Part shown: positions 32,287-40,990 of the stretch, in pieces
How the letters are laid out: every line of letters begins with the position of its first letter
Numbering within the stretch: position 1 is the stretch's first letter
Assembly: GCA_046233135.1 (NCBI GenBank)
Contig: JBJXHN010000013.1
Location: 1-64,000, forward strand
DNA length: 64,000 nt
Direction: 5' to 3'
Source of the DNA: JBJXHN01 sp046233135
GTDB taxonomy: Bacteria > Pseudomonadota > Alphaproteobacteria > Rhodospirillales > Rhodospirillaceae
Notes under the pieces: model-generated
What the model was told of the DNA's origin: nothing
Seen by the model: only the letters and a program-made list of their open reading frames with translations
Database searches by the model: none
Translations under genes and position numbers: made by a program

Positions 32287-32994
32287 ATGGAGTCCAGTGA
32301 CCCGTCGCGCGTATTCTTGGCCCTGCCCCTGCTGGCCGGGGTGTCGGACGCGCGAAAGCGCGCCCTGGCGGAGTCCGCAGTCGGGCTGACCCTGGCCCCG
32401 GGCACGCTTCTGGCCGACTGCGGCGAGCCGGCCGCGTTCCTGGACGTGATCGCCGAAGGGCGGGTGCGTCTGTTCCTCCCCGACGGGGCCGTCACCCTGG
32501 ACTTCATAGAACGGGGGGAGGTTCTGGGGCTATCGGCCCTGTGTGCGGAGCGGGGGCATCCGGTTTCGGCGGAAGCGGTCACCGAGGTGTCGCTGCTGCG
32601 GCTGGATCCGGAAGTCGCCTGGTCCGCCATTCTGGCCGAGGAAGAGGGGATACACGCCCTGTTCGCCACCGTGACCACGCGGCTGAAGGGATTGCTCGCC
32701 CAGGTCAATGACCTGAAACTGCGGACGACCACCCAGCGGCTGGCCATGTTCCTGGTCACCCTGGCCCGCCGCCTGGATCCCGAAGCTGTGGGAGCCGTCG
32801 TGGTTCCCTTGCCCGGCACCCGCAGGCAACTGGCCGCCCGGCTGGGGATGACGGCGGAAAGCCTGTCGCGCTCCATGGCACGTCTGGCGGGGCATGGCGT
32901 TTCTCCCGAAGGACGAACCGCCGTGCGCGTCGCCAGCCTGGAGGCCCTGAGCGATCTGGCGGGCCTCCATGCCCTCGACGAGGATCTGGGATGA
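32287..32994 (+). CDS. Crp/Fnr-family regulator
   Basis: 235-residue regulator with a cNMP-binding fold (LAPGTLLADCGEPAAFLDVI in parts) and an HTH with RRQLAARLGMTAESLSRSMARL. It has E-x-x-S-R in the recognition helix. No FNR-type cysteine cluster. The ATG at 32287 gives the usual length; longer in-frame starts run back through the DUF2249 gene. It overlaps the next regulator by ATGA, so the two are translated together. Confidence 0.82.
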   Translation: MESSDPSRVFLALPLLAGVSDARKRALAESAVGLTLAPGTLLADCGEPAAFLDVIAEGRVRLFLPDGAVTLDFIERGEVLGLSALCAERGHPVSAEAVTEVSLLRLDPEVAWSAILAEEEGIHALFATVTTRLKGLLAQVNDLKLRTTTQRLAMFLVTLARRLDPEAVGAVVVPLPGTRRQLAARLGMTAESLSRSMARLAGHGVSPEGRTAVRVASLEALSDLAGLHALDEDLG

Positions 32995-33707
32995 TGATCC
33001 ATTCGACACCCTGCGATCCCGAGATCCTGGCGGTGCTGGGGCGGACGCCCCTTTTTGCCCATCTCGATGCGGAGGCGGTGTCCCGACTCGCCGCCATTTC
33101 CCGGGTTCTGGATTTTCCCGAAGGCGGCCCCCTGTTCGCGTCGGGTGAGCCGGCCGACGCCTTTTTCGGTGTCCTGGAGGGAACCGTCCATCTGTCCACG
33201 CTGGCCCCCGCCGGTGACGAGACGATCATCGCCCTCATCGAACGGGGCGACACCTTTGCCGAGGCCGCCCTGTTCGGGTCCGGCCTTTATCCGGTGGACG
33301 GAAGCGCCCTTCCCGGAACCCGGCTGGTCCGGGTGGATGGGGGACGTTTCAAGACCCTGATCCGCGACGACCGCTCTCTCGCCCGGGCCTTGCTGTCGGG
33401 CCTGTTCCGCCGTCAGGTGGACTTGGTGAGCGAGATCCGCTTCCTCCAGACCTCGTCGCCCGTGCAGCGCCTGGCGTCCTATCTCCTGGGGCTGATGGAG
33501 GCGGGGGCCTGGCCGGGGGATGGCCGTCTGCCCATCCGCAAGCAGGTGATCGCCAGCCGCATCGGCATCGAACCGGAAAGCCTTTCGCGCAGCCTTGCGC
33601 GCATGGAAAGCCTGGGCCTGTTGGAGCTGGAACCTGACCTGCGCATCCGCGACCGGAAGAAGCTGGAGGCGTTCTGCGGAGCGTCCAGCCGCCTGGGGCT
33701 GGTTTGA
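32991..33707 (+). CDS. Crp/Fnr-family regulator (DNR-like)
   Basis: 238-residue regulator: cNMP fold with FASGEPADAFFGVLEGTVHL and HTH VIASRIGIEPESLSRSLARM. The dimer helix region LQTSSPVQRLASYLL resembles DNR-type regulators. Cysteines occur only singly (STPCDPE, AFCGAS), not as an iron-sulfur cluster motif. It is the second of an overlapping pair and faces the small membrane protein gene at 33767. Nitric oxide or redox sensing is inferred from the denitrification setting. Confidence 0.84.
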   Translation: MMIHSTPCDPEILAVLGRTPLFAHLDAEAVSRLAAISRVLDFPEGGPLFASGEPADAFFGVLEGTVHLSTLAPAGDETIIALIERGDTFAEAALFGSGLYPVDGSALPGTRLVRVDGGRFKTLIRDDRSLARALLSGLFRRQVDLVSEIRFLQTSSPVQRLASYLLGLMEAGAWPGDGRLPIRKQVIASRIGIEPESLSRSLARMESLGLLELEPDLRIRDRKKLEAFCGASSRLGLV

Positions 33708-33766
33708 CCAGTTCGGATCATGGCGAAGTCAGGGGGACCGTTTCCGGTTCTTCCGCTTGAAGGTCT

Positions 33767-33991
33767 CTATGCTTTCCTTTTCGAGGAGCGGTCTTCCAGG
33801 TGGCCGAGAATGGCGCCCACGCCTCCGAAGAGGATGGCTCCGACAAGGGTCCCCACGGCCATGTCCCCCATGGTCAGGACCGGGGCGTCGTCCGCAGCCG
33901 GGAAGGCCGCGATCAGGGCTGCCATGGACAGCCACAGGACCGAGGCCGTCGCCACGCCGATCAGGCCCAGGCGGGTGGATAACCGGTTCAC
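33767..33991 (-). CDS. Small membrane protein at the end of the nos operon
   Basis: 74-residue protein with two hydrophobic segments (about residues 8-30 and 45-64) and a basic C-terminus (EDRSSKRKA). Its ATG overlaps the stop of the DUF411-like gene (ATGA), so it is the last nos-operon gene. I do not recognise a family. A membrane accessory role is all that position suggests. Confidence 0.6.
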   Translation of the reverse strand: MNRLSTRLGLIGVATASVLWLSMAALIAAFPAADDAPVLTMGDMAVGTLVGAILFGGVGAILGHLEDRSSKRKA

Positions 33992-34383
33992 TGCTTTTTC
34001 TCCTTTTCCAGGATGGTCTGAAAAGGCAGGACACCGCCGTCTGCAAGCACCGCCATGACCGGTGCGCCGCTTTCCTGGCTCAGGCCGACAACGCCCCGTG
34101 GCTTTTTCATCAGCAGTTTGGAAAGCGCGGCCGGATCCACTGCGCCGTCAACGCGATAGCCCCCGAGGCGGGCGGTAAGGCAGGACCCGTTCGCTTCGGG
34201 AGTGACCGAAAGCTCAACGGAAAAGCCTTCGCGTGTCAGGTGATCCGCCCAGCGCTCGGCCGGAGCCCGGCACGCCTCCGTGGTGGCGAGGGCGAGGGAG
34301 GGTGTCTGGAGCATGGTGATGGTGATGGCCGCCATCCACACGGCGGCGCCGACGGCGGGAAGGTAGGGAAGCAGGCGCATCAT
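33988..34383 (-). CDS. DUF411-like protein with lost cysteine ligands
   Basis: 131-residue protein with an N-terminal membrane or signal segment (residues 8-25). The rest follows the DUF411 plan: WADHLTREGFSVEL, SCLTARLGGYRVDGAVDPAALSKLL in parts, and a proline-rich loop before MAVLADGG. In DUF411 metal-binding proteins the N-terminal part has a CC-x-x-W type pair and a CHT motif. Here one cysteine (TEACRAPAERW) and SCLTA remain, so copper binding is doubtful. GAGGAG precedes the ATG at 34383 (an ATG at 34395 is also in frame). It lies between nosX and a small membrane protein gene. Confidence 0.6.
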   Translation of the reverse strand: MMRLLPYLPAVGAAVWMAAITITMLQTPSLALATTEACRAPAERWADHLTREGFSVELSVTPEANGSCLTARLGGYRVDGAVDPAALSKLLMKKPRGVVGLSQESGAPVMAVLADGGVLPFQTILEKEKKQ

Positions 34384-34422
34384 TGATCTCCTCATGGCGA
34401 GGGGATGAGTTTGGCCCGAGGG

Positions 34423-35331
34423 CTAGCCCCGGTCCCTGACGATGGTCAAGGGAGCCGGCCACTCGGTCTGTTTTCCTGCGGTGTCCGTGACCTGAGCCCG
34501 GGTTGCGCCCATGGTCTGAAGGAGCGGTACGGCCTCCGCCTCGGACAGCAGGCACAGGGCCGTGCTCAACCCGTCCGCGATCATGGCCGTGGGGCAGGCG
34601 ACGCTCACCCGGGACCAGGACCGGGCCGGTGCCCCCGTGCGCGGGTCGACGATCGCCCCCGTGGCGGGGTCCGAGGTGGCCAGCGCGCCGGCGCTCAGGG
34701 GGACGGCCGGGGATGCCGCATCGGGTGCGACCCGCCAGGGCCGGCCGTCGGGGCGGGGACCCAAGGCGCGGGTTTCGCCCAGATTGACGAGGACATGGTC
34801 ATATCCCCGCCGTCGCAGCAGGTCGGCGACCCGGTCCGTGACATAGCCTTGGGCGATGCCGTTGAGGGTCACGGCCATGCCGGGGCGGGTGAAGCGGATC
34901 CGCTGGCTGTCCACCTCCAGGCCGCGCCATCCGACCCGGGGCAGGGCGACTTTGCCCTCGGTCCACAGGGGTTGAACCGTGGGGTCGAAGGCACCGCCGG
35001 TCTCGCGCGCCAGGGCCAGGGCGGTGGAGAGGACAGCGACGAGTTCCGGCGGCGGGGCGGAAAGCGTTCCCGTCCGGTTGAGGGTGCACAGGGCGCTGTC
35101 GGGCCGATAGAGGCTGAGGATTCCCTCCAGGCGCTCCACTTCCGCAAGACAGAGGTCGATGGCCGGACCGGCGCCGTCCCGAGGCAGCAACAGGCGGGCC
35201 TCGGCGCCCAGGGCGGCCCCTTGCCATTGGACCAGAGAGGAGGACAAGGCGGTTGCGGGGCGCGCCAGGGCTGCGATCGCAGCGGACCCGGCGGCGATGG
35301 TCAGCAGTCGGCGGCGGGACAGGGGAGCCAT
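34423..35331 (-). CDS. nosX: NosX, ApbE-family FAD:protein FMN transferase
   Basis: 302-residue periplasmic protein. A Tat signal (SRRRLLTIAAG) leads into an ApbE fold with IDLCLAEVERLEGILSLYRPDS, GAFDPTVQPLW and TLNGIAQGYVTDRV, then GETRALG. ApbE proteins attach FMN to a threonine of partner proteins. NosX serves the flavin domain of NosR. It follows nosL after 2 bp. The final codons overlap a near-palindromic CTGAC-N4-GTCAA at 34436-34449. Confidence 0.92.
   Translation of the reverse strand: MAPLSRRRLLTIAAGSAAIAALARPATALSSSLVQWQGAALGAEARLLLPRDGAGPAIDLCLAEVERLEGILSLYRPDSALCTLNRTGTLSAPPPELVAVLSTALALARETGGAFDPTVQPLWTEGKVALPRVGWRGLEVDSQRIRFTRPGMAVTLNGIAQGYVTDRVADLLRRRGYDHVLVNLGETRALGPRPDGRPWRVAPDAASPAVPLSAGALATSDPATGAIVDPRTGAPARSWSRVSVACPTAMIADGLSTALCLLSEAEAVPLLQTMGATRAQVTDTAGKQTEWPAPLTIVRDRG
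34436..34449. promoter_or_regulatory. Imperfect FNR/NNR-type site inside the end of nosX
   Basis: CTGACGATGGTCAA differs at one half-site base from TTGAC-N4-GTCAA. It lies 53-66 bp upstream of the DUF411-like gene start. Because it is inside coding sequence it may be chance, but the spacing would allow activation of the two last genes. Confidence 0.3.
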
Positions 35332-35333
35332 GA

Positions 35334-35945
35334 CTATTCCTCCTTGGGTGTGGCGCTGGCAAGGGCCTCGCGCGGCGCCAGACAGAGCGAGCCCTGGTGC
35401 ATGGGGTCCATTCCGGGCATGACCGGACCGTCGTCCGGGACTTCTCCCAGCACGTAGTCCTCGGGGATCCCCTCCCAGTCGACGGTCCGGCCGCCGTGCT
35501 CGGCGATGAACCTTTCAGCGGCCTCCTCTGCCCCGAAGGGCACGGCCTCGGGCGCGCCCATGCCGCCCCGGACGTCGGCTTCGATCACATAGGTCATATC
35601 CGCCGCCGGCGCCCAGGCCCGGGGATGGTTCCACCCGTCGGCCAGGGCCATGTCGGTGACGTAAATGGCGGTGATGTCCCGGGGCTCTCCGGGCAGCAGG
35701 GTGAAGGCCCTGGCGTCGCGGACCGAGGGGAACCACAGGGGCTCTTGCCGGCTTTTCAGGTGGATTTGCGCCTTGGGACCCAGGTGGTCCACCAGGATCA
35801 TGCGACCGAAATAGGTCATGGCCTCCCGGGTCGGTTCCGTCGGGGGCGGCGCGGCGGCCCGGTCCGGCCCGTCATCGCAGGCGCTCAGGCCAAGCAGCAG
35901 GGCCAGGGCCAGCATGGGGGCCAGGGCGGGGATGCGGCGTTGCAT
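35334..35945 (-). CDS. nosL: NosL, copper chaperone lipoprotein
   Basis: 203-residue lipoprotein. The lipobox LGLSAC puts the mature N-terminal cysteine at about residue 23. The NosL core contains YFGRMILVDHLGPKAQIHL, then YVTDMALADGWNHPRAW and FIAEHGGRTVDWEGI. NosL passes Cu(I) to the NosDFY system for CuZ site assembly. It starts one base after the nosY stop and precedes nosX. Confidence 0.9.
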   Translation of the reverse strand: MQRRIPALAPMLALALLLGLSACDDGPDRAAAPPPTEPTREAMTYFGRMILVDHLGPKAQIHLKSRQEPLWFPSVRDARAFTLLPGEPRDITAIYVTDMALADGWNHPRAWAPAADMTYVIEADVRGGMGAPEAVPFGAEEAAERFIAEHGGRTVDWEGIPEDYVLGEVPDDGPVMPGMDPMHQGSLCLAPREALASATPKEE

Positions 35946-35946
35946 G

Positions 35947-36768
35947 TCACAATTCCCTTCGGGAAAAGACCCAGGAGGCCAGGGCGAGGGGACCGGTGAC
36001 CCACAGGGCCAGGGCCGTCGCCGCTTGGGCCGGGGGAACGGCGGCGGCGACGTCCTGGAGCCCGGCCATGCGGGCGGCCTGGTCCATGACCGTCAGGGTC
36101 AGCAGGCGATAGGCGTCCGCCGGGTTGAGCATCAGCAGGGCGGGCAAGGCGTCGCCGATCCAGCCTTGCCCGCCGGTGGCCACCAGGGCGCCCATCAGGC
36201 CCATGTCGTAGAGGACGACGAACACCAGCCAGACCCCACCGGCGAGGCCGGCGGCGCTGGCCCGTTCGGTGACCAGGACGCTGATCAGGAAGCCGATAGC
36301 GATGAACGACCAGCCCAGGGCGACGCTGGCCCCCACCAGAAGGGTGAAGGACTGCCATTCCGCCGGCGTGGGCGGGCTGATCGCGGCGATCACGCCGGCG
36401 GCGAGGCCGAAGCCGACCACGGTGGCGAAGGCCAGGACGGCCGCATGCCCCAGGAACTTGCCGGCCATCACCGCGGACCGTCCCACCGGATAGGCCAAAA
36501 GCAGCAGAAGGGTCCCCTGTTCCGCCTCGCCCACCACCGTATCGAAGGATAGCAGCAGGGCGATCAGCGGCAGCAGGTAGATGCCCAGGGAGGCCAGGGA
36601 GACGACGGTGACCGTCAGGCGACCCGCCGCCACGTCACCCGTCGGCGCGCTTCCCAGGAACGCCAGCGCCAAGGCCATAAGGGCGAGAAGCAGGGTGGCG
36701 GCCAGGATCCAGCGGTTCCGGGTCGCCTCGCGGATTTCCTTGCCTGCGAGAACGAGAACGGCGCTCAT
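35947..36768 (-). CDS. nosY: NosY, ABC-type membrane permease
   Basis: 273-residue membrane protein with six hydrophobic segments and an ABC-2 fold: AGKEIREATRNRWILAATLLL at the start, FDTVVGEAEQGTLLLLLAYPVGRSAVMAGKFLGH in parts in the middle. It forms the membrane part of NosDFY, needed to build the CuZ centre of nitrous oxide reductase. It overlaps nosF by ATGA. Confidence 0.93.
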   Translation of the reverse strand: MSAVLVLAGKEIREATRNRWILAATLLLALMALALAFLGSAPTGDVAAGRLTVTVVSLASLGIYLLPLIALLLSFDTVVGEAEQGTLLLLLAYPVGRSAVMAGKFLGHAAVLAFATVVGFGLAAGVIAAISPPTPAEWQSFTLLVGASVALGWSFIAIGFLISVLVTERASAAGLAGGVWLVFVVLYDMGLMGALVATGGQGWIGDALPALLMLNPADAYRLLTLTVMDQAARMAGLQDVAAAVPPAQAATALALWVTGPLALASWVFSRREL

Positions 36769-37697
36769 GTCCGGTCCTCCTGTTCGGGGCTCTGCGCGCC
36801 GCTGTCGGACGGAGCGCCCAGGTGGGCGTAGATGGTTTCCAGGGTTGGCGGATGGACCTCGATATCCGTCAGCGGACCGTCCATCAGGGCGCGGAGGGTG
36901 TCCATCTTGTCCTCGGGCGCCACATCCAGGACTCTCCGGCCGCGTCCGTCGCCGTCCACACCATGGGCGATGATCCGGACGGGCAGTCCGGCGGACCGGC
37001 GCAGCCCTTCCAGGGTGTCATGGGCGAGAAGGCGGCCCCGGGCGAGGATGGCGATGCGGTCGGCCCGAACCTCCAGCTCGGTCAGAACGTGGCTGGAAAG
37101 CAGCACCGTCACCCCGCGTCCCGTAAGGTCGCCCAGCAGGTCATAGAAGGTCTTGCGGGACACGGGGTCCAGGCCGGTGGTCGGCTCGTCCAGCATCAGC
37201 AGGCGCGGATGGCCGATCAGGGCCTGCGCCAGTCCGAGCCGCTGGCGCATCCCCTTGGAGTAGGTGCGAACCGGTCGACGGGCGGCTTCATCCAGCCCGA
37301 CCCGGTCGAGCAGGGGCGTCACGGCGGAAAGATCGGCTTTCTTCAGCCGGGCCAAGGTGGTCAGGACCTCCTTGCCGGTCATGCCGCCGGAGAAAACCAC
37401 GTTTTCAGGCAGGAAGCCGATGTCCGCCCGGCCCGCCGGAGAGGGGGGCGTACCGAAGATCGCGATGCGTCCTGCGGTGGGCCGGGTCAGGCCGAGCAGA
37501 AGCTTCATCAGGGTGGTCTTGCCAGCTCCGTTGTGGCCGAGCAGGGCCAGCACTTCCCCCCGCCGCACCGACAGGGACAGGGAGTCCAGGGCCGGACGGG
37601 TGCCATAGGTCTTGGTCAGGTCCGTGACGGAAAGGACCGGATCTTGGGTGTCTTCGGGGGGAAGCACCATCGGATGATGTCCACTCAAGGCATTCAT
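36765..37697 (-). CDS. nosF: NosF, ABC-type ATPase
   Basis: 310-residue ATPase. Walker A is LLGHNGAGKTTLMKLL near residue 55, the signature motif TYSKGMRQRLGLAQAL near 145, and Walker B RLLMLDEPTTGLDP near 165. A C-terminal regulatory part of about 80 residues follows. It powers the NosDFY complex. The ATG at 37697 overlaps the nosD stop; a longer in-frame start would lie inside nosD. Confidence 0.94.
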   Translation of the reverse strand: MNALSGHHPMVLPPEDTQDPVLSVTDLTKTYGTRPALDSLSLSVRRGEVLALLGHNGAGKTTLMKLLLGLTRPTAGRIAIFGTPPSPAGRADIGFLPENVVFSGGMTGKEVLTTLARLKKADLSAVTPLLDRVGLDEAARRPVRTYSKGMRQRLGLAQALIGHPRLLMLDEPTTGLDPVSRKTFYDLLGDLTGRGVTVLLSSHVLTELEVRADRIAILARGRLLAHDTLEGLRRSAGLPVRIIAHGVDGDGRGRRVLDVAPEDKMDTLRALMDGPLTDIEVHPPTLETIYAHLGAPSDSGAQSPEQEDRT

Positions 37698-38971
37698 TCT
37701 GTGTCCTCCCCGCGCCGGGCGACGTCGGCCGTGATGCGCGTTTCGGGGGGCGGTTCCATCAGGGGAGCAGGGTCGACGACGCCCCCCGGCAGAACAGCGG
37801 GAAAGGCGGATTGAGCCCATTCCAGGATCCGCATGGCCGGACTGGACAGCAGCAGCTTGGCCGCCGGTGCCCGCCAGAGTACCTGATCCACCAGACCGTT
37901 GGGGCGATAGGGACGGTCGCCGAACCCGTCCCCATTCAGATCGAACGCCAGATTGTCGGACCAATAGTTGCCGATGCCGTTCTCGGCCCAGACCACGTCC
38001 CTGGTCCCCACGTACTTCACCTGGGTCCGGTTGCGGATGAAGGCGTTGCGGGTCACGGTGTTGCGCTCCGACCCGGCGGTGAAATGGATGCCGATGTCGC
38101 AGCCCTCGAAGCGGTTGCCTTCGAAGCGGTCACGATGGGCGTTGTAGATGAAGACGCATTTCTCGCCACCATCGAGGACCCGGTTGCCCGTCACCCGCGC
38201 ATCGTTGGCGTAGTTGAACAGGAACCCGTGGTCCCGGTCGTTCCGGGACAGGTTGTTCACCGCGTCGATGCGGTGCGAGAACATGATGACGTAGCCCGCG
38301 TGGTTGCCCTGGCTGTCGTTGTCCCGGATCACGGCGTCGTTGGTGTACATGTAGTGAACGGCGTAGCGCAGGTCCCGGAAGCGGTTGCCGATGAAGGCGT
38401 TTCGCTTGCTCGTCGTGGTGAAGATGCCGTCCCGCCCGCCCCGGATGTCGTTGCCGACGACCCGGGAGCCCGGGGTGTTCCACAGGTGGACACCGTTGCC
38501 GCGTTCCGGTACCCGGAGGTCGCTGGCATTGGCGATGACGTTGTCCCGGACCAGCGCGTCTTCCGGCCCCTTCAGATAGATCCCGAAGAGGTTGCCGAGG
38601 ATCCGGTTTTCCGCGATCACGGCGCGGTCCCCGTTGGGGGTCACGAAGACTCCGGCCGGTTCCTTTTCCAGGGTCCGGCCGGACCCGCGGATGGTCAGCC
38701 CCCGGAGGGTGACGTCGGGAGCGTCGATGGTGACGACGTTCCCTTCGCCATTGCCTTCGATCACCGTGCCTTCCTCACCCGCCAGGGTGAGGGGCTTGTC
38801 GACGGTGATGGGGCCGTCGTAAACCCCCGCGGGAAGGGTGATCAGGGACCCGGGAGCGGCCAGGGCGAGGCGCTCGGACAGCGTCTCGGCCATGGCGCTT
38901 CCGGCACCGGTGGCGAGCCAGAGGCTCGCCACCAGCGGGACCAGCCGCGTGTATGGAAACACGCGGATCAT
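37694..38971 (-). CDS. nosD: NosD, periplasmic copper-centre maturation protein
   Basis: 425-residue periplasmic right-handed beta-helix protein. A signal peptide ends SAMAE at about residue 29. Then come parallel beta-helix (PbH1/CASH) repeats, for example NRILGNLFGIYLKG, NGVHLWNTPGSRVVGNDI and HYMYTNDAVIRDN. NosD accepts copper from NosL and delivers it to NosZ with NosFY. It starts one base after the nosZ stop. Confidence 0.94.
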   Translation of the reverse strand: MIRVFPYTRLVPLVASLWLATGAGSAMAETLSERLALAAPGSLITLPAGVYDGPITVDKPLTLAGEEGTVIEGNGEGNVVTIDAPDVTLRGLTIRGSGRTLEKEPAGVFVTPNGDRAVIAENRILGNLFGIYLKGPEDALVRDNVIANASDLRVPERGNGVHLWNTPGSRVVGNDIRGGRDGIFTTTSKRNAFIGNRFRDLRYAVHYMYTNDAVIRDNDSQGNHAGYVIMFSHRIDAVNNLSRNDRDHGFLFNYANDARVTGNRVLDGGEKCVFIYNAHRDRFEGNRFEGCDIGIHFTAGSERNTVTRNAFIRNRTQVKYVGTRDVVWAENGIGNYWSDNLAFDLNGDGFGDRPYRPNGLVDQVLWRAPAAKLLLSSPAMRILEWAQSAFPAVLPGGVVDPAPLMEPPPETRITADVARRGEDTE

Positions 38972-38972
38972 C

Positions 38973-40916
38973 CTAGGCGCCTTTCGGCTTCACCAGCATG
39001 CGACCGCGCATTTCCATGTGCAGGGCATGGCAGAACCACTGGCAATAGTACCAGTGCACGCCCGGCCGGTCGGCCTTGAAGGTGACGCTGGCCGTGCCCT
39101 GGGGCGGGATCTCCATGACCATGCCGTAGTTGGCCAGGGTGAACCCGTGGGTCAGGTCGTCCACATCGTCGATATTGGTGATGGCGATGGTGACCTCGTC
39201 CCCTTCCTCCACGGTGAACTGCTCCAGCGAGAAGTTCGGGGCGTAGCTGTGCATGAAGACGTAGACCTTGTTGCCTTCACGGATCACATGTTCGGCCGAC
39301 ATGTAGTCCACGCCCTTGGCCGCCATCAGATCGCGGATCTCCTGATAGGGCGGGTTGGGGATATCGGCATAGTTGGTCAGCGGGTTCATGACGTCGGCGC
39401 GCACGATGATGCAGTCGTGGGGCTCGGCATAGGTCGGACCGTCGTGAACAATGGTCATGCCGCCGTCGCCGATGTGGATCAGCTGGTCGTTCTCCGGCTT
39501 CAGGGGGCCGACGTTCAGGAAGCGGTCCTTGGAGAACTTGTTCAGTGACACCAGCCACTGGCCGTCGGCGTCCTTGGTTTCGCCCATGGAGGTGTGGTTG
39601 TGGCCGGGCTGGTAGTGGACATCGATCTTCTCGATGATCGGGTCCACATCCTCGCCGCTGAACCTGGCGATGGCTTTCTCGATGTTCCACTTCGCCACCT
39701 GGCTGTCGATGAACAGGGTGGTGAAGGCGTTGCCCTTGCCATCGAAGGCCGTATGTAGGGGGCCGAGGCCCAGTTCCGGTTCGGCGACCACCACATCCCG
39801 GGGTTCGATCTTGTCATCGAACAGGTCGGCGAACTTGCGGACATCGAGCACCGAGACGGTGGGGGAGAGCTTGCCGTTGACCACCACGTGGTGGCCGTCC
39901 GGGGCGGTGTTGATGCCATGCGGGCTGTTGGGAATGGGAACGTAGCGGGTGTACTTGGACCCGTGGCGGCCGTCGAAGACCGGCACGCCGTTCATTTCCT
40001 TGTAGTCGCCGGCGGCCAAGCCTTCCTCGATCCGCTTGGTGTCGAAGATCACCGCCCAGTCGGTGTCCTTGGCCATCATGCCGGGCAGGTTCACCGCCCC
40101 TTCAGAGTTGTAGCAGGTGGAGAAAGCGTAGCGCCCCTGATAGTCGGCGTCGCAGTTGTCCAGATTGCCGTCGACGATGACCTGCCAGGCGACGGTCATT
40201 TCCTCGCCGTCGATGGCCGAGAAAACCGCGTGGTAGTTCTCCGGGTTGTCCAGGTCGCGGCCGTCGTTGGGCAGCGGGGTGCGGTGTTCGCCATTGGCGA
40301 AGACGTATTTGGTCTTGGGGAACTTCTGCGGCCGCAGACCGTGGATGTCGGAAGCGTTGGGGATCTCGATGATCTTGTCGGGCTTCATGATATCGCAGCG
40401 GATGCGCGCCACCCGGGTGTTGGCCTTGTCGTTGATCCAGATATACCGGCCGTCATAGGTGCCGTCTGTGAAGGACATATGGGGATGATGGGCGTCGCCG
40501 TTCGGCCAGATGCCGCCCCGGCTTTCCAGGTATTTCTTGGTTTCCGGGGTCAGCCCGTCGGTCAGGATCTTGCGGCTTTCGTTGGTGATCCCCCAGCCGG
40601 TGGCGCTGTCGATATTGAAGACGGGGATGCGCATCAGTTCCCGCATGGAGGGGACACCGAAAATCCGCACTTCGCCGCACTGTCCGCTGGACCAGATACC
40701 GTAGTACTCGTCCAACTGGCCCGGCGCCACCGCACCGGCGCCGTCGGCGGCACGGGCCGGCGTCGCGCCGCCGGCGGTGATGCCCGTGGTCACGCCGAGC
40801 AGCGCTGCTGGGCCGGCGGCGGCACCGGCGAGACCGGCCAGGACCGCGCCCTTGCCGGTATTGGCAAAGAGCGCGCGGCGGCTCATGCCTTCGATGGCGG
40901 TCTTGGTTCGTTTCAT
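38973..40916 (-). CDS. nosZ: Nitrous oxide reductase NosZ
   Basis: 647-residue periplasmic copper enzyme that reduces nitrous oxide to dinitrogen. A Tat signal (MSRRALFANTGKG) means export in folded form, as in clade I NosZ. The propeller holds the CuZ histidines, for example in DAHHPHMSFTDG and QPGHNHTSMGET. The CuA site is at the C-terminus: C625, W627, C629, H633 and M636 in the CQWFCHALHMEM stretch. It follows nosR after 74 bp; AGGAGA lies before the ATG. Confidence 0.97.
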   Translation of the reverse strand: MKRTKTAIEGMSRRALFANTGKGAVLAGLAGAAAGPAALLGVTTGITAGGATPARAADGAGAVAPGQLDEYYGIWSSGQCGEVRIFGVPSMRELMRIPVFNIDSATGWGITNESRKILTDGLTPETKKYLESRGGIWPNGDAHHPHMSFTDGTYDGRYIWINDKANTRVARIRCDIMKPDKIIEIPNASDIHGLRPQKFPKTKYVFANGEHRTPLPNDGRDLDNPENYHAVFSAIDGEEMTVAWQVIVDGNLDNCDADYQGRYAFSTCYNSEGAVNLPGMMAKDTDWAVIFDTKRIEEGLAAGDYKEMNGVPVFDGRHGSKYTRYVPIPNSPHGINTAPDGHHVVVNGKLSPTVSVLDVRKFADLFDDKIEPRDVVVAEPELGLGPLHTAFDGKGNAFTTLFIDSQVAKWNIEKAIARFSGEDVDPIIEKIDVHYQPGHNHTSMGETKDADGQWLVSLNKFSKDRFLNVGPLKPENDQLIHIGDGGMTIVHDGPTYAEPHDCIIVRADVMNPLTNYADIPNPPYQEIRDLMAAKGVDYMSAEHVIREGNKVYVFMHSYAPNFSLEQFTVEEGDEVTIAITNIDDVDDLTHGFTLANYGMVMEIPPQGTASVTFKADRPGVHWYYCQWFCHALHMEMRGRMLVKPKGA

Positions 40917-40955
40917 GACAGTCTCCTGTTGGAGTGGCTTTTATGGGGGGGGGCG

Positions 40956-40980
40956 TTTCGAGCCGGTTCTTCGGTCGAAA
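40956..40980 (-). promoter_or_regulatory. Hairpin between nosR and nosZ
   Basis: Inverted repeat TTTCGA (40956-40961) with TCGAAA (40975-40980), and an inner CCG/CGG pairing, in the 74-bp nosR-nosZ gap. A run of nine G residues (40945-40953, C on the transcript) lies next to it. No terminator T-run. It may mark a processing point that stabilises nosZ mRNA. Confidence 0.4.
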
Positions 40981-40990
40981 ACTCGGATGG

